From an uncultured Flavobacteriales bacterium (lineage in GTDB: Bacteria; Bacteroidota; Bacteroidia; Flavobacteriales_G; Salibacteraceae), in the NCBI GenBank assembly GCA_943788145.1, contig CALSPD010000004.1, positions 62,001-126,000 on the forward strand: a stretch of DNA of 64,000 nucleotides, given 5' to 3'. The position numbers and the translations under genes are program-made. The notes under the pieces are model-generated. The model saw only the letters and a program-made list of their open reading frames with translations. It was not told the DNA's origin and ran no database searches. Positions 8,940 through 17,882 of this stretch are shown piece after piece; position 1 is the first letter of the stretch, and the number at the start of each line of letters is the position of its first letter.

Positions 8940-11171
8940 CTATTTTTTAGTTGCCTTAATCGGCTGAACCGTTGGTGTTATGGTCGATGTAGGAGCATCC
9001 TTTTTTGGTGCTCGAACCATAGATAATTCATCGATAATATTCTGAGCACCGGCATATTTATCTATGATGAAAAGGATGTAACGAATATCAACAGCGATGG
9101 TGCGTTGTAGTTCAGGTTCAAAAGCGATATCTCCACTCATAGCTTCCCAGTTACCATCAAAGGCACAACCAATAAGCTCGCCTCTGGCGTTGATTACTGG
9201 ACTGCCTGAATTTCCGCCTGTGATGTCTGTATTGGACAAAAAGCAAACGCGAAGCGTACCGTCTTGGCCATACTGTCCGTAATCCTTGTTTTTATATAAT
9301 TCCTTCAATTTGTCTGGAACGATGAATTCATCATTATTCGGATCTTCTTTTTCCATCAAACCTTCAATTGTTGTATAGAAATCATAATGAACCGCATCAG
9401 CAGGATAATAGTCTAATACATTGCCGTAAGTAACACGCATGGTTGAATTCGCATTGGCTGCATAGATTTTGTTTTTGTTCATCGTTCTTAATCCATGTAC
9501 AAACAACCTGTTTGAATTATCAATTTTCTCGGCAGAATTTCCGGTCATTGGAATAATAACAGTTCGATAGTGATCAACAAATTTGTTTGCAAACTGGTAA
9601 AGTGGATCCTTGTCAAGAACTTTCTTAGACGGGTTTTCAAGAAAAGCTTCAAATTTCGCCTGATCAGCAAATACACTTTTAGCATACATGTCTGCGACCA
9701 TCTTCGTATAGTTTCCTTTGTTTTTGGATACTAGATCCTTGAAAAATTCAGGCAATTGGTCTTTTGGAATGTCATTGTAAAACATTTCAAATAATGCAGC
9801 TGAAATTTTCTCATCCGTGCTTCTATTGAAATCCTGAAAAAACTTTTCAGACCTAGATTTAAGGCCTTCTACTGCTGCATCCACCTGAGCTTGGTCAACG
9901 GTTTCTTGAGCAAGTGCACCATACAATTGAGAAGCTCGCCATCCCATTAATGTGGCTTCACTTGCAAAAATACATTCTCCAAAATAGGTCCTGAATAATA
10001 TCGTCTTCGAATCTTCATTGAAACCATTTTCCCAATCTGCGATTAGGTTGCCATAAATGTCCTTGCGCTCGGTTTCCGTGGCAATCCAAGCTGCTAGTTC
10101 ATCTTCTTGTGCTTTCTTTTTATCATAGACTTTTAGTCGCTTTAAGCCTCTCTGCTGACCGATAAAATATTTCCAATAGTTACTAACCTGTGCATACTTA
10201 GAAGCATATTGAATTCGAATTGCATCGCTCGTGTTCATATCTTCTTTCATTAAAGCTAAACGAGCTTCTCTAATCTTTACCACACTTGGTTGACGGTAGT
10301 CTAATTCTTGCTTAACACCGTAAGAGCTTAAGTAACGATCGGTGCTTCCTGGGTATCCCATGATCATTGCAAAATCTCCTTTTTCAACTCCACTAAGAGA
10401 AACAGGAAGAAAGTGCTTTGGCATATAAGGCTTATTTGACTCAGAATAATCCGCAGGTTTTCCGTCATCGCCCATATAAACACGCAATAGCGAAAAATCA
10501 CCCGTATGTCGTGGCCACATCCAGTTGTCTGTATCACCTCCATATTTTCCAATGGAAGATGGCGGTGCACCTACAAGTCGCAAATCACGAAAAGTCTCAT
10601 ATATAAAAAGGTAATATTCATTACCCTCATAAAAGCTCTTAACATTGATGTTATAGTGTTCTTCAATTTCGCCTTTAATTTGTTCTTCAACTTTTTGAAT
10701 GGCTTCTTTTAATGCTTTTTGACGCTCTTCACCACTCAACGTAATACTAATTTCTCCCAAAATGTCATTGGTTACATCACGCATCTCGATAAGGTAGCTG
10801 GCAGACATGTTTTTAGCTGGCAGTTCTTCCTTCATGGCCATGGCCCAAAAGCCATCCATTAAGTAATCATGGTCGGTCGTTGAGTTATCCTGAATAACTC
10901 CGAATGCGCAATGATGATTTGTAAGAAGAAGGCCCTTTTCGCTGATCGTTTCGGCCGTGCAACTCCCTCCATTAAGGGCCACAATTGCGTCCTTTAAGCT
11001 CGAGTTATTAACACTGTAGATTTCTTCCGCAGTCAATTGAAGTCCATGCTTTTGCATGTCTTGATAGTTAAGTCTGCTAATAAGCATTGGCAGCCACATG
11101 CCCTCGTCCGCTTTCACGTTTGATGAAAAAACTAGGGTGATTCCCGTTAGTATGAGAATTAATCGCTTCAT
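8940..11171 (-). CDS. S46 family dipeptidyl-peptidase, DPP7-type
   Basis: 743 residues from the ATG at 11171: signal peptide to about residue 22 (SSNVKADEGMW follows), a chymotrypsin-like core with LLLTNHHCAFG (His86/87) and GGNSGSP (Ser655). The residue pair after the serine is Asp672-Gly673 in AFDGNWEAMSG. Family knowledge: DPP11 has Arg673 for Asp/Glu at P1, while DPP7 has Gly673 for hydrophobic P1, so I infer DPP7-like specificity. It releases dipeptides in the periplasm. A longer frame to 11246 is rejected because a -7 element lies between the two starts and the numbering fits the family from 11171. Confidence 0.93.
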   Translation of the reverse strand: MKRLILILTGITLVFSSNVKADEGMWLPMLISRLNYQDMQKHGLQLTAEEIYSVNNSSLKDAIVALNGGSCTAETISEKGLLLTNHHCAFGVIQDNSTTDHDYLMDGFWAMAMKEELPAKNMSASYLIEMRDVTNDILGEISITLSGEERQKALKEAIQKVEEQIKGEIEEHYNINVKSFYEGNEYYLFIYETFRDLRLVGAPPSSIGKYGGDTDNWMWPRHTGDFSLLRVYMGDDGKPADYSESNKPYMPKHFLPVSLSGVEKGDFAMIMGYPGSTDRYLSSYGVKQELDYRQPSVVKIREARLALMKEDMNTSDAIRIQYASKYAQVSNYWKYFIGQQRGLKRLKVYDKKKAQEDELAAWIATETERKDIYGNLIADWENGFNEDSKTILFRTYFGECIFASEATLMGWRASQLYGALAQETVDQAQVDAAVEGLKSRSEKFFQDFNRSTDEKISAALFEMFYNDIPKDQLPEFFKDLVSKNKGNYTKMVADMYAKSVFADQAKFEAFLENPSKKVLDKDPLYQFANKFVDHYRTVIIPMTGNSAEKIDNSNRLFVHGLRTMNKNKIYAANANSTMRVTYGNVLDYYPADAVHYDFYTTIEGLMEKEDPNNDEFIVPDKLKELYKNKDYGQYGQDGTLRVCFLSNTDITGGNSGSPVINARGELIGCAFDGNWEAMSGDIAFEPELQRTIAVDIRYILFIIDKYAGAQNIIDELSMVRAPKKDAPTSTITPTVQPIKATKK

Positions 11172-11195
11172 ATATAAGTACTTTAATAAGGGCGG

Positions 11196-11203
11196 CAAAA
11201 GTA
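11196..11203 (-). promoter_or_regulatory. Bacteroidota -7 promoter element for the S46 peptidase
   Basis: On the minus strand the sequence is TACTTTTG, matching TAnnTTTG. It lies 24 bp upstream of the ATG at 11171, with a TTG about 20 bp further upstream as a weak -33 element. It supports the shorter start of the peptidase gene. Confidence 0.5.
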
Positions 11204-11278
11204 ACAAAGCAATCAACTGAAAAATATCTTCTGGAAACGAAGACAAAAAGAATTGACAGTTGAATGGGGAATAGTTCT

Positions 11279-11310
11279 GTTGAAATGGAAGTCGATATCC
11301 TATATATTTG
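11279..11310 (+). promoter_or_regulatory. Bacteroidota-type promoter for siaB-siaC
   Basis: GTTG at 11279-11282 and TATATTTG at 11303-11310 are separated by 20 bp, close to the TTTG-N19-TAnnTTTG consensus. The element lies 18 bp before the TTG start of siaB, which implies a short leader and supports that start codon. Confidence 0.6.
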
Positions 11311-11328
11311 TGCTAAATCTCAACAATC

Positions 11329-11883
11329 TTGAGGAGCCAAGCAATAGAAGATTTTAATTCGGACTTTAAGGACAGCGGTGTGGTTGTGCTCAGTTTTGAG
11401 GGTGAAATATCTGAAGATGTGTTAAGCGAGTCTTTGAAAAAAATTGAGGATTATTTGGAGACAAATGAAGAAGATTTTAAAATAGGTCGAAAGGTGTACA
11501 ATATCCTAATCGAGGCCTTGCAAAATCTTTACCATCATACAGATGCTCAAGCCTCTGAAATACTGGATAATGGCGATTCTAAAAAAACTGCGTCATTTAT
11601 CATAGGTGTAAAGAATAAAGAATACAATATATTAGCCGCGAATTATATTGTTCGAGATAATGTTCCTCCTTTGAAATCTAGATTAGATAAAATCAATGCG
11701 CTAGATAAAGAAGGACTTCGAGAATATTATAAAGAAGTTTTAGATAATGGTCAGTATAGCGCACATGGTGGAGGTGGTCTTGGTATGATAGACATAGCCC
11801 GCAAGTCGGGTAACAAACTTGATTATACCTTCACAGAAGTAAATGCCGATTATGAATTGTTCGTATTAAAAATTAAAGTATAA
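11329..11883 (+). CDS. siaB: SiaB family protein kinase
   Basis: A 184-residue GHKL-fold protein. EALQNLYHH (62-70) is the N box and GGGGLGMIDIARKSG (147-161) the G box of an ATP-binding domain like anti-sigma kinases. Family knowledge: SiaB phosphorylates SiaC, as shown in Pseudomonas. The only start in the frame is a TTG at 11329, because a stop lies at 11314-11316 and no ATG precedes the core. Position and promoter fit this start. siaC follows after 26 bp. No SiaA-type phosphatase or SiaD-type cyclase gene is nearby. Confidence 0.85.
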   Translation: MRSQAIEDFNSDFKDSGVVVLSFEGEISEDVLSESLKKIEDYLETNEEDFKIGRKVYNILIEALQNLYHHTDAQASEILDNGDSKKTASFIIGVKNKEYNILAANYIVRDNVPPLKSRLDKINALDKEGLREYYKEVLDNGQYSAHGGGGLGMIDIARKSGNKLDYTFTEVNADYELFVLKIKV

Positions 11884-11909
11884 CGTTAATCAAAACCAAA
11901 TAAGTAGAA

Positions 11910-12290
11910 ATGGATCCAATCAAAATTGAAGGAACACCCAAAACGCCAACAGTTAATTTCACTGCCGAATCTGGAGTGTTAGAAATTAAGGGTAGATCAA
12001 TTCCTGAGAATGCCGTTGAATTCTACAAACCTCTTGTAGATTGGATTGGCTCTTATGGCGACAGTGCTAAGGACACCACTCAAGTGAATGTTCAGTTAGA
12101 GTATTTCAACACAAGTTCATCTAAATGTATTTTAGATGTGTTTAAGAAATTAGAGTCTATAAATGGCAAGACAAGCATAACGATCAATTGGCATTATGAA
12201 GAAGATGATGAGGATATGTTAGAAGCTGGTGAGGATTACCAAGCGATTATCAATATTCCTTTCAAAATGATCGAAATGGAGGAGATGTAA
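11910..12290 (+). CDS. siaC: SiaC family regulatory phosphoprotein (DUF1987)
   Basis: A 126-residue protein beginning MDPIKIEGTPKTP and carrying FTAESGVLEIKGRSIPENA, YFNTSSSKCILD and a highly acidic C-terminus, all typical of DUF1987/SiaC. Thr68 in NTSS falls at the position phosphorylated in Pseudomonas SiaC (family knowledge). Unphosphorylated SiaC there activates a diguanylate cyclase; the partner here is unknown because no cyclase is encoded nearby. It forms an operon with siaB and ends before a strong terminator. Confidence 0.9.
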   Translation: MDPIKIEGTPKTPTVNFTAESGVLEIKGRSIPENAVEFYKPLVDWIGSYGDSAKDTTQVNVQLEYFNTSSSKCILDVFKKLESINGKTSITINWHYEEDDEDMLEAGEDYQAIINIPFKMIEMEEM

Positions 12291-12311
12291 ATCTCCTTCT
12301 TACATAAAACG

Positions 12312-12346
12312 AAAAAGCCGATGGAATCGAATTCTATCGGCTTTTT
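12312..12346. terminator. Bidirectional rho-independent terminator
   Basis: A hairpin pairs 12312-12325 with 12333-12346 (stem of 14 pairs with one G-U, loop of 7), with A-runs and T-runs on the two sides. It serves siaC on the plus strand and the convergent glycosylphosphotransferase gene on the minus strand. Confidence 0.88.
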
Positions 12347-13761
12347 TATTTCCCTCGTCCTTGGAAGACAATAAGTACGGTGTGAATCAAGATTTTGAAG
12401 TCCACCAATAATGACATGTTTTCAATATACAACAGGTCAAATTGAAGTCGATTCACCATTTCGTCAACGTTCTCGGCATACCCAAATTTGACTTGCCCCC
12501 ATGAGGTAATTCCAGGTCGCACTTTTTGTAAATGTTTATAATGAGGTGCTTTCTCCGTTATTTTTTCAATAAAGAATGCACGTTCGGGCCTAGGGCCAAC
12601 AAGACTCATGTCTCCAATTACTACATTATAGAACTGTGGGAGTTCATCCATTCGAGATCGCCTAAGAAACTTTCCAACCTTAGTAATGCGCGTATCATTT
12701 TCGCTTGAAAGTGCCGGACCGTTCTTTTCTGCATCGGTGTACATGGACCTGAATTTGTAAATATTAAAAGGTCGACCACCCAGACCAATTCGTTCATGGC
12801 TATAGAAAACCGGGCCTTTTGACGTAAGTTTTACCATCAATCCAATAAGAAGGTAAAGGGGCGATAGAATAATCAAGGCTAAAACAGAAATGAAAACATC
12901 TAAAAAACGCTTTGCATATTGTTGCCAAGCTGGCATTATTTCTTGGTTTATTTCGATCAATGGAGCGCCAAGAATAGATGACATTTTTACCCGACCGCTT
13001 AGTATGTCATACATTTTTGGAATAACCTTAATATTTACCGTTATTCCGTCTAATTCATTTAGAATCTGACCAATTTTATCGTGTTCGTTGCTTTCTAAAG
13101 CGATTATAACGTCTTCAATTTCGTGCTCAATGATTATGCTTTCAACATCTCGAACGTGTCCGAGGTGTTTCAATTGATCGTCTAATTCATGATTATTACC
13201 ACCATTGATGTGCACAAATCCCTGAAAGATGAATCCGGAGGATTTTTTCTGTTGCTTTAGTTCAGTGAAAAGCTTTAAAGCATTTTCATTGCTTCCAATC
13301 ATCAAGGTTTTGAATCCAATAATTCTCTTGTGAATCCTATGAGCCGTTATGGATGAAAGGATCAGTCGGCCAAGTGCCGTAAGAATGAATTGAGTTAAAA
13401 ATAGTATGGAAAACGATAAGTAATAGCTCTTGTAATTTTCGATGTAATCGTCTAGGATAATGGCGAAAAACAAAAAAATTGAACCAAATAAACTCAAGGT
13501 AAAAGTTTGAGTAAATTCCTTCAACCTAGATCTCCTATAGATGTTTTTATACTGTCCAGATATAATGTACAGGGTTAACCAAAAGGAGACAATGGCTATT
13601 AAACTAAAGATGAATTTTTCGTCATAAATCGGGAAAACATCGCTTCCGAAAACTTTCGATTCAATGTAGATTTTGCGAAATGTAAAAACGGCTGTATAGG
13701 CGATTGAAGCAGAAATAGTATCGCTTAAAATGTACTTAAACTTCTGCCAGAATCGGTTCAT
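12346..13761 (-). CDS. Exopolysaccharide polyprenyl-phosphate glycosylphosphotransferase (WbaP/WcaJ type)
   Basis: A 471-residue membrane enzyme. The N-terminal half has four or five helices (about 10-140) and a Rossmann-like CoA_binding_3 region (about 150-250). The C-terminal catalytic domain starts near 283 with KRFLDVFISV and contains KFRSM, MDELPQ (Asp372-Glu373 dyad), SLVGPRP and PGITSWGQV. It transfers a sugar phosphate to undecaprenyl phosphate, the first step of exopolysaccharide or capsule assembly. It overlaps the upstream lipoprotein gene by 4 bp. No further glycan genes are adjacent. Confidence 0.92.
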   Translation of the reverse strand: MNRFWQKFKYILSDTISASIAYTAVFTFRKIYIESKVFGSDVFPIYDEKFIFSLIAIVSFWLTLYIISGQYKNIYRRSRLKEFTQTFTLSLFGSIFLFFAIILDDYIENYKSYYLSFSILFLTQFILTALGRLILSSITAHRIHKRIIGFKTLMIGSNENALKLFTELKQQKKSSGFIFQGFVHINGGNNHELDDQLKHLGHVRDVESIIIEHEIEDVIIALESNEHDKIGQILNELDGITVNIKVIPKMYDILSGRVKMSSILGAPLIEINQEIMPAWQQYAKRFLDVFISVLALIILSPLYLLIGLMVKLTSKGPVFYSHERIGLGGRPFNIYKFRSMYTDAEKNGPALSSENDTRITKVGKFLRRSRMDELPQFYNVVIGDMSLVGPRPERAFFIEKITEKAPHYKHLQKVRPGITSWGQVKFGYAENVDEMVNRLQFDLLYIENMSLLVDFKILIHTVLIVFQGRGK

Positions 13762-14672
13762 TTTTGGTAAAGAAGCTTAATGTTGTCTATAAGTAACTCA
13801 CCATTTTTTCGGAGCGCGTCATTTTCAATCCTTGCGCTAAAAAATATGTAAAAATCTTCTGGATTGGCCGCGGCACTTGTGACAGAGGTTAATTCGATGT
13901 AAGCCTTTTTCCAAGCCTTTTCATCTTCATCATCCGTAGTCGATAATAAAGTGACCAAATCTACCACTTCATTTTTGTAGCCTTTATTGTTTGCGAAAAC
14001 GCCAATTGTTATAGCAAAGTCTGACTTATAATTTACCTCTAGGTATACGGCTTTTCCGCTTCCAGGTAATTCATAATTTGGGGTTTTAAAAACAGCCACA
14101 GAATCCGATTGCAGAATGGAAACTAATCCACTGCCAGAACCTTCAAAAACCTTTTGCGGGTCCTTGGTTTTAGTTATTGGCTGTTGACTTCCTGAAAATG
14201 AATCAAGTACAACAAAAGCTTGTTCAAAATCTTCCACCACTATATACTCATAGGTACTGCTAGCGTCCCTATAAGTAATCTTCGGATTTACTTGGGTTAT
14301 TTCACCTTCATTCAATTGAAAGTCATTGTCGATATAAGCATTGTAGAACAAGTAATTTTCGCGAAGCGTGGACACTGTGCTAATAAGAATGCCTGGTCCA
14401 ATGGTCAGTTTGTGTTTACCAGATGACAAAACGGGAATCTTGGCGGGTAATTCAAAGATTCCGATCATTTCATCGTCAATGAAAACCCATGCGTCAACTA
14501 TGTTGGAAGAAGTAGACCCTGCATTAGCGTTCAAATTTGTTCCGACTGTGATTGAATCAATTTGAATATAGGAGGGAATCTGTTCATCCGGGTTAATGAT
14601 GTCGCAGCTCGAATGGAGCAACGAGGCCATTGCTAGAATGAACAGAATAGGATGGTTTTTGAAAAACTTCAT
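13758..14672 (-). CDS. Lipoprotein of unknown function
   Basis: A 304-residue protein with a hydrophobic signal and lipobox HSSC near residue 23. The region that follows is beta-rich (VDAWVFIDDEMIGIFELP, SSGKHKLTIGPGI), suggesting a carbohydrate-binding or jelly-roll-like fold, then a C-terminal half with EVNYKSD and KKAYIELTSV. I recognise no defined family. It overlaps the glycosylphosphotransferase gene by 4 bp (translational coupling), so it may act in the same envelope glycan process; that is inference from position. Confidence 0.7.
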   Translation of the reverse strand: MKFFKNHPILFILAMASLLHSSCDIINPDEQIPSYIQIDSITVGTNLNANAGSTSSNIVDAWVFIDDEMIGIFELPAKIPVLSSGKHKLTIGPGILISTVSTLRENYLFYNAYIDNDFQLNEGEITQVNPKITYRDASSTYEYIVVEDFEQAFVVLDSFSGSQQPITKTKDPQKVFEGSGSGLVSILQSDSVAVFKTPNYELPGSGKAVYLEVNYKSDFAITIGVFANNKGYKNEVVDLVTLLSTTDDEDEKAWKKAYIELTSVTSAAANPEDFYIFFSARIENDALRKNGELLIDNIKLLYQK

Positions 14673-14725
14673 TTATCGGCTCTCATGAACGTGGCGAAGA
14701 TGCCAATATTGTAGCTTCTCCAGCT

Positions 14726-15721
14726 TTAGCTCGCAAAAATAGAATTTGAATAGTTCAATTGTTCCAGAATTTGCTCGGCTACCTGCATGGCATTATATCC
14801 ATCTTCTACGGACACCAAGGGTTTTGTGCCATTTTTGATACAATGTGCAAATGATCTTAGTTCCTCTTTAATCGCGTTAAGGTTTTCGATTTCAGGTTTA
14901 TCAAAAACAAGTTGTCGATCTGGCTTACCTTCCCCCGTATTAATGATCATGCCAAAAGGATTGGTTAAATCGGGTTCCTGAATCTTAACAATATCAGTTT
15001 TGCGCTCGAGAAAGTCAACAGTGATATAGGCATCTTTCTGGAAGAAACGAGACTTGCGCATATTCTTCAAAGAAATTCGAGAGGCGGTTAAATTGGCCAC
15101 ACATCCATTATCAAATTCAAGACGGGCATTGCAAATGTCTGGAGTGTCGCTTATCACAGCCACTCCACTAGCACTGGTTCGTTTCAAATTTGAGTTTACC
15201 ACACTTAAAACGATATCAATATCGTGGATCATGAGATCGAGTACAACGGATACATCGGTTCCCCTAGGATTATATTCTGCTAATCGATGTGATTCTACAA
15301 ACATCACCTGATTGAATTCACTTTTTGCAGCGATAAAGGCTGGATTAAAGCGTTCAACATGTCCAACTTGAACCTTGAGTTTCGCTTCATGCGTTAGGTC
15401 AATCAGTTTTTTAGCTTCCTCTAGCGTTTTGGTAAGCGGTTTTTCAATAAAAGCATGCTTTCCATTTCGAAGCGCAAACTGTGCAGTTGAAAAGTGAGAT
15501 AGAGTAGGGGTGACGATATCGATCGCATCACATTTTTGAATTAATTCCTCAAGGGACGAAAAAGCATGAATGCCAAACCGAGCCGTAGTTTCGTTGCTCA
15601 TTTCTAGATTTGGGTCATAAAACCCAATGACTTCAAATTCATTCGTTAATTCAAGCGCTAATTTTATATGGATTTTTCCAAGATGGCCAGCACCAAGAAT
15701 TCCGAGTTTGATTTTCGACAT
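14726..15721 (-). CDS. Gfo/Idh/MocA family NAD(P)-dependent oxidoreductase
   Basis: A 331-residue protein with the N-terminal Rossmann motif LGILGAGHLGKIHIK and the family signature FIEKPLTKTLEEAKKL containing the conserved Glu-Lys-Pro. VQVGHVERFNPA and MIHDIDIVLSVV follow, with the latter giving the conserved catalytic His region. These enzymes oxidise or reduce sugars or sugar nucleotides with NAD(P). The substrate is not determinable. It is co-directional with the lipoprotein and glycosylphosphotransferase genes downstream, so a role in nucleotide-sugar metabolism is possible. Confidence 0.88.
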   Translation of the reverse strand: MSKIKLGILGAGHLGKIHIKLALELTNEFEVIGFYDPNLEMSNETTARFGIHAFSSLEELIQKCDAIDIVTPTLSHFSTAQFALRNGKHAFIEKPLTKTLEEAKKLIDLTHEAKLKVQVGHVERFNPAFIAAKSEFNQVMFVESHRLAEYNPRGTDVSVVLDLMIHDIDIVLSVVNSNLKRTSASGVAVISDTPDICNARLEFDNGCVANLTASRISLKNMRKSRFFQKDAYITVDFLERKTDIVKIQEPDLTNPFGMIINTGEGKPDRQLVFDKPEIENLNAIKEELRSFAHCIKNGTKPLVSVEDGYNAMQVAEQILEQLNYSNSIFAS

Positions 15722-15827
15722 ACTTTTTTATCTCCTTCAAATGTCAATTTAAATTGGTTTTTTATCCGGGTTAATTGAATATTCGTTAAACAAACGATTG
15801 TCGAAATGGATATTTTCGGGCTTCATA

Positions 15828-16484
15828 ATGATAGACAGTTTTCAGCATATTGGAATGCGCAAACGACTCGTTGAAGTATTGCGCGAAAAAGGGATTAAGA
15901 ATGAGGCAGTTTTAACTGCAATTGGTGATATTCCGCGACATTTATTCTGTTTTGACACCGTTTTCCTTCAGTTCTCCTATGATGATAAAGCGTTTCCTAT
16001 AGGTTCAGGTCAAACTATTTCACAACCCTATACTGTGGCCTTTCAAACAGAGTTGCTCCAAGTGAAAAAGCGCGACAAAATTTTAGAAATAGGCACCGGT
16101 AGTGGATATCAAACAGCTGTTTTGGCTCAACTTGGAGCTAAAGTGTATACCATCGAACGCCAAAAAGCACTGCATGACAAGTCAAGTCTTTTACTTGAGA
16201 AGCTCAATTATAAGGCCCGTTGCTTTTATGGGGATGGATATGCAGGTCGACAGGCTTTCGCCCCTTATGATAAAATATTGGTTACATGTGGTGCCCCCTA
16301 TATACCAGAAGCATTAAAAAACCAGTTGAAGATTGGCGGTGTAATGGTAGTGCCCGTTGGAGAGTTTAATGGGGTTCAAACCATGCTTAGCCTAGTGAAA
16401 CTTAGTGAAACTGAATTTGAAACCGTTGAACATGGTGCGTTTCAATTTGTTCCAATGCTAAATAAGACAGATACCGCTCTATAA
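15828..16484 (+). CDS. pcm: Protein-L-isoaspartate O-methyltransferase
   Basis: 218 residues from the ATG at 15828. IPRHLFCF, GSGQTISQPYTVA and the SAM-binding ILEIGTGSGYQTAVLA are the classic PCMT motifs. It methylates abnormal isoaspartyl residues in damaged proteins to start repair, in the cytoplasm. A TTG at 15798 would add ten residues that do not match family N-termini, so I use the ATG. It is divergent from the Gfo/Idh gene and 43 bp upstream of an outer-membrane protein gene. Confidence 0.94.
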   Translation: MIDSFQHIGMRKRLVEVLREKGIKNEAVLTAIGDIPRHLFCFDTVFLQFSYDDKAFPIGSGQTISQPYTVAFQTELLQVKKRDKILEIGTGSGYQTAVLAQLGAKVYTIERQKALHDKSSLLLEKLNYKARCFYGDGYAGRQAFAPYDKILVTCGAPYIPEALKNQLKIGGVMVVPVGEFNGVQTMLSLVKLSETEFETVEHGAFQFVPMLNKTDTAL

Positions 16485-16527
16485 AATATAATGAATTGAA
16501 TGCCGTTAACAGGCCAAACATGTGCTT

Positions 16528-17283
16528 ATGAAAAACGCAATTTTAGCTGTCATATTTTTTCTTCCTTTCGCAACCTATGCTCAGGATACAGAAACAATTG
16601 TCAACGAGCCTCGAGCATTTATTTCTGACCCAGGTGACTTTGGTGTGACTATCAATGCATCAGGTCTTATTAATAACGTGATGATTCGTCCGCGAGTAGA
16701 TCTACGTGGACAAAACTCCATTCTTTTTAGGTATAATGTAAATGAGAATATTGTAGTAAGGATGGGACTAGCTCCGACTATAATGAACTTCCGAGGCTTA
16801 AGTACAGACAGCGTTGGCAAGGATTTAGTTGAGTTTGATTCAACGGCACGACAGGCTTCTTTTTCATTCCGTCCGGGTGTAGAATTTCATTTTAATGGAA
16901 CCAATAGATTAGATCCCTATGTTGCAATTGATGGCGAAGCCGGATTGATCGGAAAATTTAGTGCTGGTGCTGTGACGAGCATAACCGATACAACAGGCAC
17001 GGCCACTTATAAAAGGACAATCACCGAAGCTGGAGGATACAGCTTAGGAGCGAAGGCCAATGTTGGAATGAATTATTTCCTAGTAAAGAATTTTGCCTTA
17101 GGGTTGGAGTATGGGATGGGCGTGTACTATCTGGTTACAGGTGGAGATAAACAAGAGGTGTTGCAGTCAGATCCGGTTAGTGGAGTGGCTTCAGCGAAGC
17201 GCGAATTGAGTTCCACTCGAAATTTAGATACTCAGTTATTTGTCGATCCTACCGTTCAATTAACGATCAGTTATTACTTTTAA
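16528..17283 (+). CDS. Outer-membrane beta-barrel protein, unknown function
   Basis: 251 residues from the ATG at 16528 (GTG at 16522 is in frame). It has a signal peptide ending near ATYAQ, then alternating strands such as SILFRYNVNENIVVRMGLAP and FSFRPGVEFHF, ending in QLTISYYF with a terminal aromatic residue, typical of outer-membrane barrels. No specific family is recognised. The lipoprotein gene 17286 follows after 2 bp, so the two are likely made together. Confidence 0.75.
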   Translation: MKNAILAVIFFLPFATYAQDTETIVNEPRAFISDPGDFGVTINASGLINNVMIRPRVDLRGQNSILFRYNVNENIVVRMGLAPTIMNFRGLSTDSVGKDLVEFDSTARQASFSFRPGVEFHFNGTNRLDPYVAIDGEAGLIGKFSAGAVTSITDTTGTATYKRTITEAGGYSLGAKANVGMNYFLVKNFALGLEYGMGVYYLVTGGDKQEVLQSDPVSGVASAKRELSSTRNLDTQLFVDPTVQLTISYYF

Positions 17284-17285
17284 AT

Positions 17286-17882
17286 ATGTTCACTCGCTTT
17301 GGGTTTTTTCTAATTCTCCTTTTCGTCATTGCTTCTTGCCAAAAGGGTGAAGAGGATCCATTATTTAGTCTGGTGACTCGAAAATCGAGGATTACTGGTA
17401 CTTGGGATGTTAAAATAGGAGCTAGCAATACCCAAGAGTTTTCCACCAAATTCGCGGATGATCAAATCGAATATAACTACGGTGATACGCTGATTTATTC
17501 GCGAAGCCTAGATTGGCAATTGAGCTTTCAGCGGGATGGAGTTTATACTGAAACTAAAATTGAAGAAATTCCTGAAGATTTGATTCAAGGAACTCAGGCC
17601 TACACTTTGACTGAAACTGAGACTGGAATTTGGGAGTTTACGGGTGGAAATGAATCTCCAAGCAAATCTGAATTGCTTCTAATGACCACTGAAATTAGAC
17701 GCTCTAGAAGCGACCAAGGCTCAAACATAAGTTTAGTAACCTATGATAATCCCAGTTCTGGAAAAGTGTTTGATATTGTTCAACTTTCTAGTAAGGATCT
17801 CAAACTAAGCGTAAACGAAACACAATCCTTTGGTGGAGGACAAATCACTGAAAGTGCTAGCCTCGAACTTGTAAAACAATAG
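17286..17882 (+). CDS. Lipoprotein, possible lipocalin-like fold
   Basis: A 198-residue protein with signal and lipobox IASC near residue 18. RKSRITGTWDVK resembles the opening strand of lipocalin-like domains, where a GxW motif is usual, and the rest alternates short strands (WQLSFQRDGVYTET, TETGIWEFTGG, DLKLSVNE). It lies 2 bp after the barrel-protein gene and abuts the stop of convergent smpB. Function is unknown. Confidence 0.7.
   Translation: MFTRFGFFLILLFVIASCQKGEEDPLFSLVTRKSRITGTWDVKIGASNTQEFSTKFADDQIEYNYGDTLIYSRSLDWQLSFQRDGVYTETKIEEIPEDLIQGTQAYTLTETETGIWEFTGGNESPSKSELLLMTTEIRRSRSDQGSNISLVTYDNPSSGKVFDIVQLSSKDLKLSVNETQSFGGGQITESASLELVKQ

Noticed and set aside
11172-11246. Longer start of the S46 peptidase
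   Set aside because: A TAnnTTTG element lies inside it and the signal peptide begins properly at 11171.
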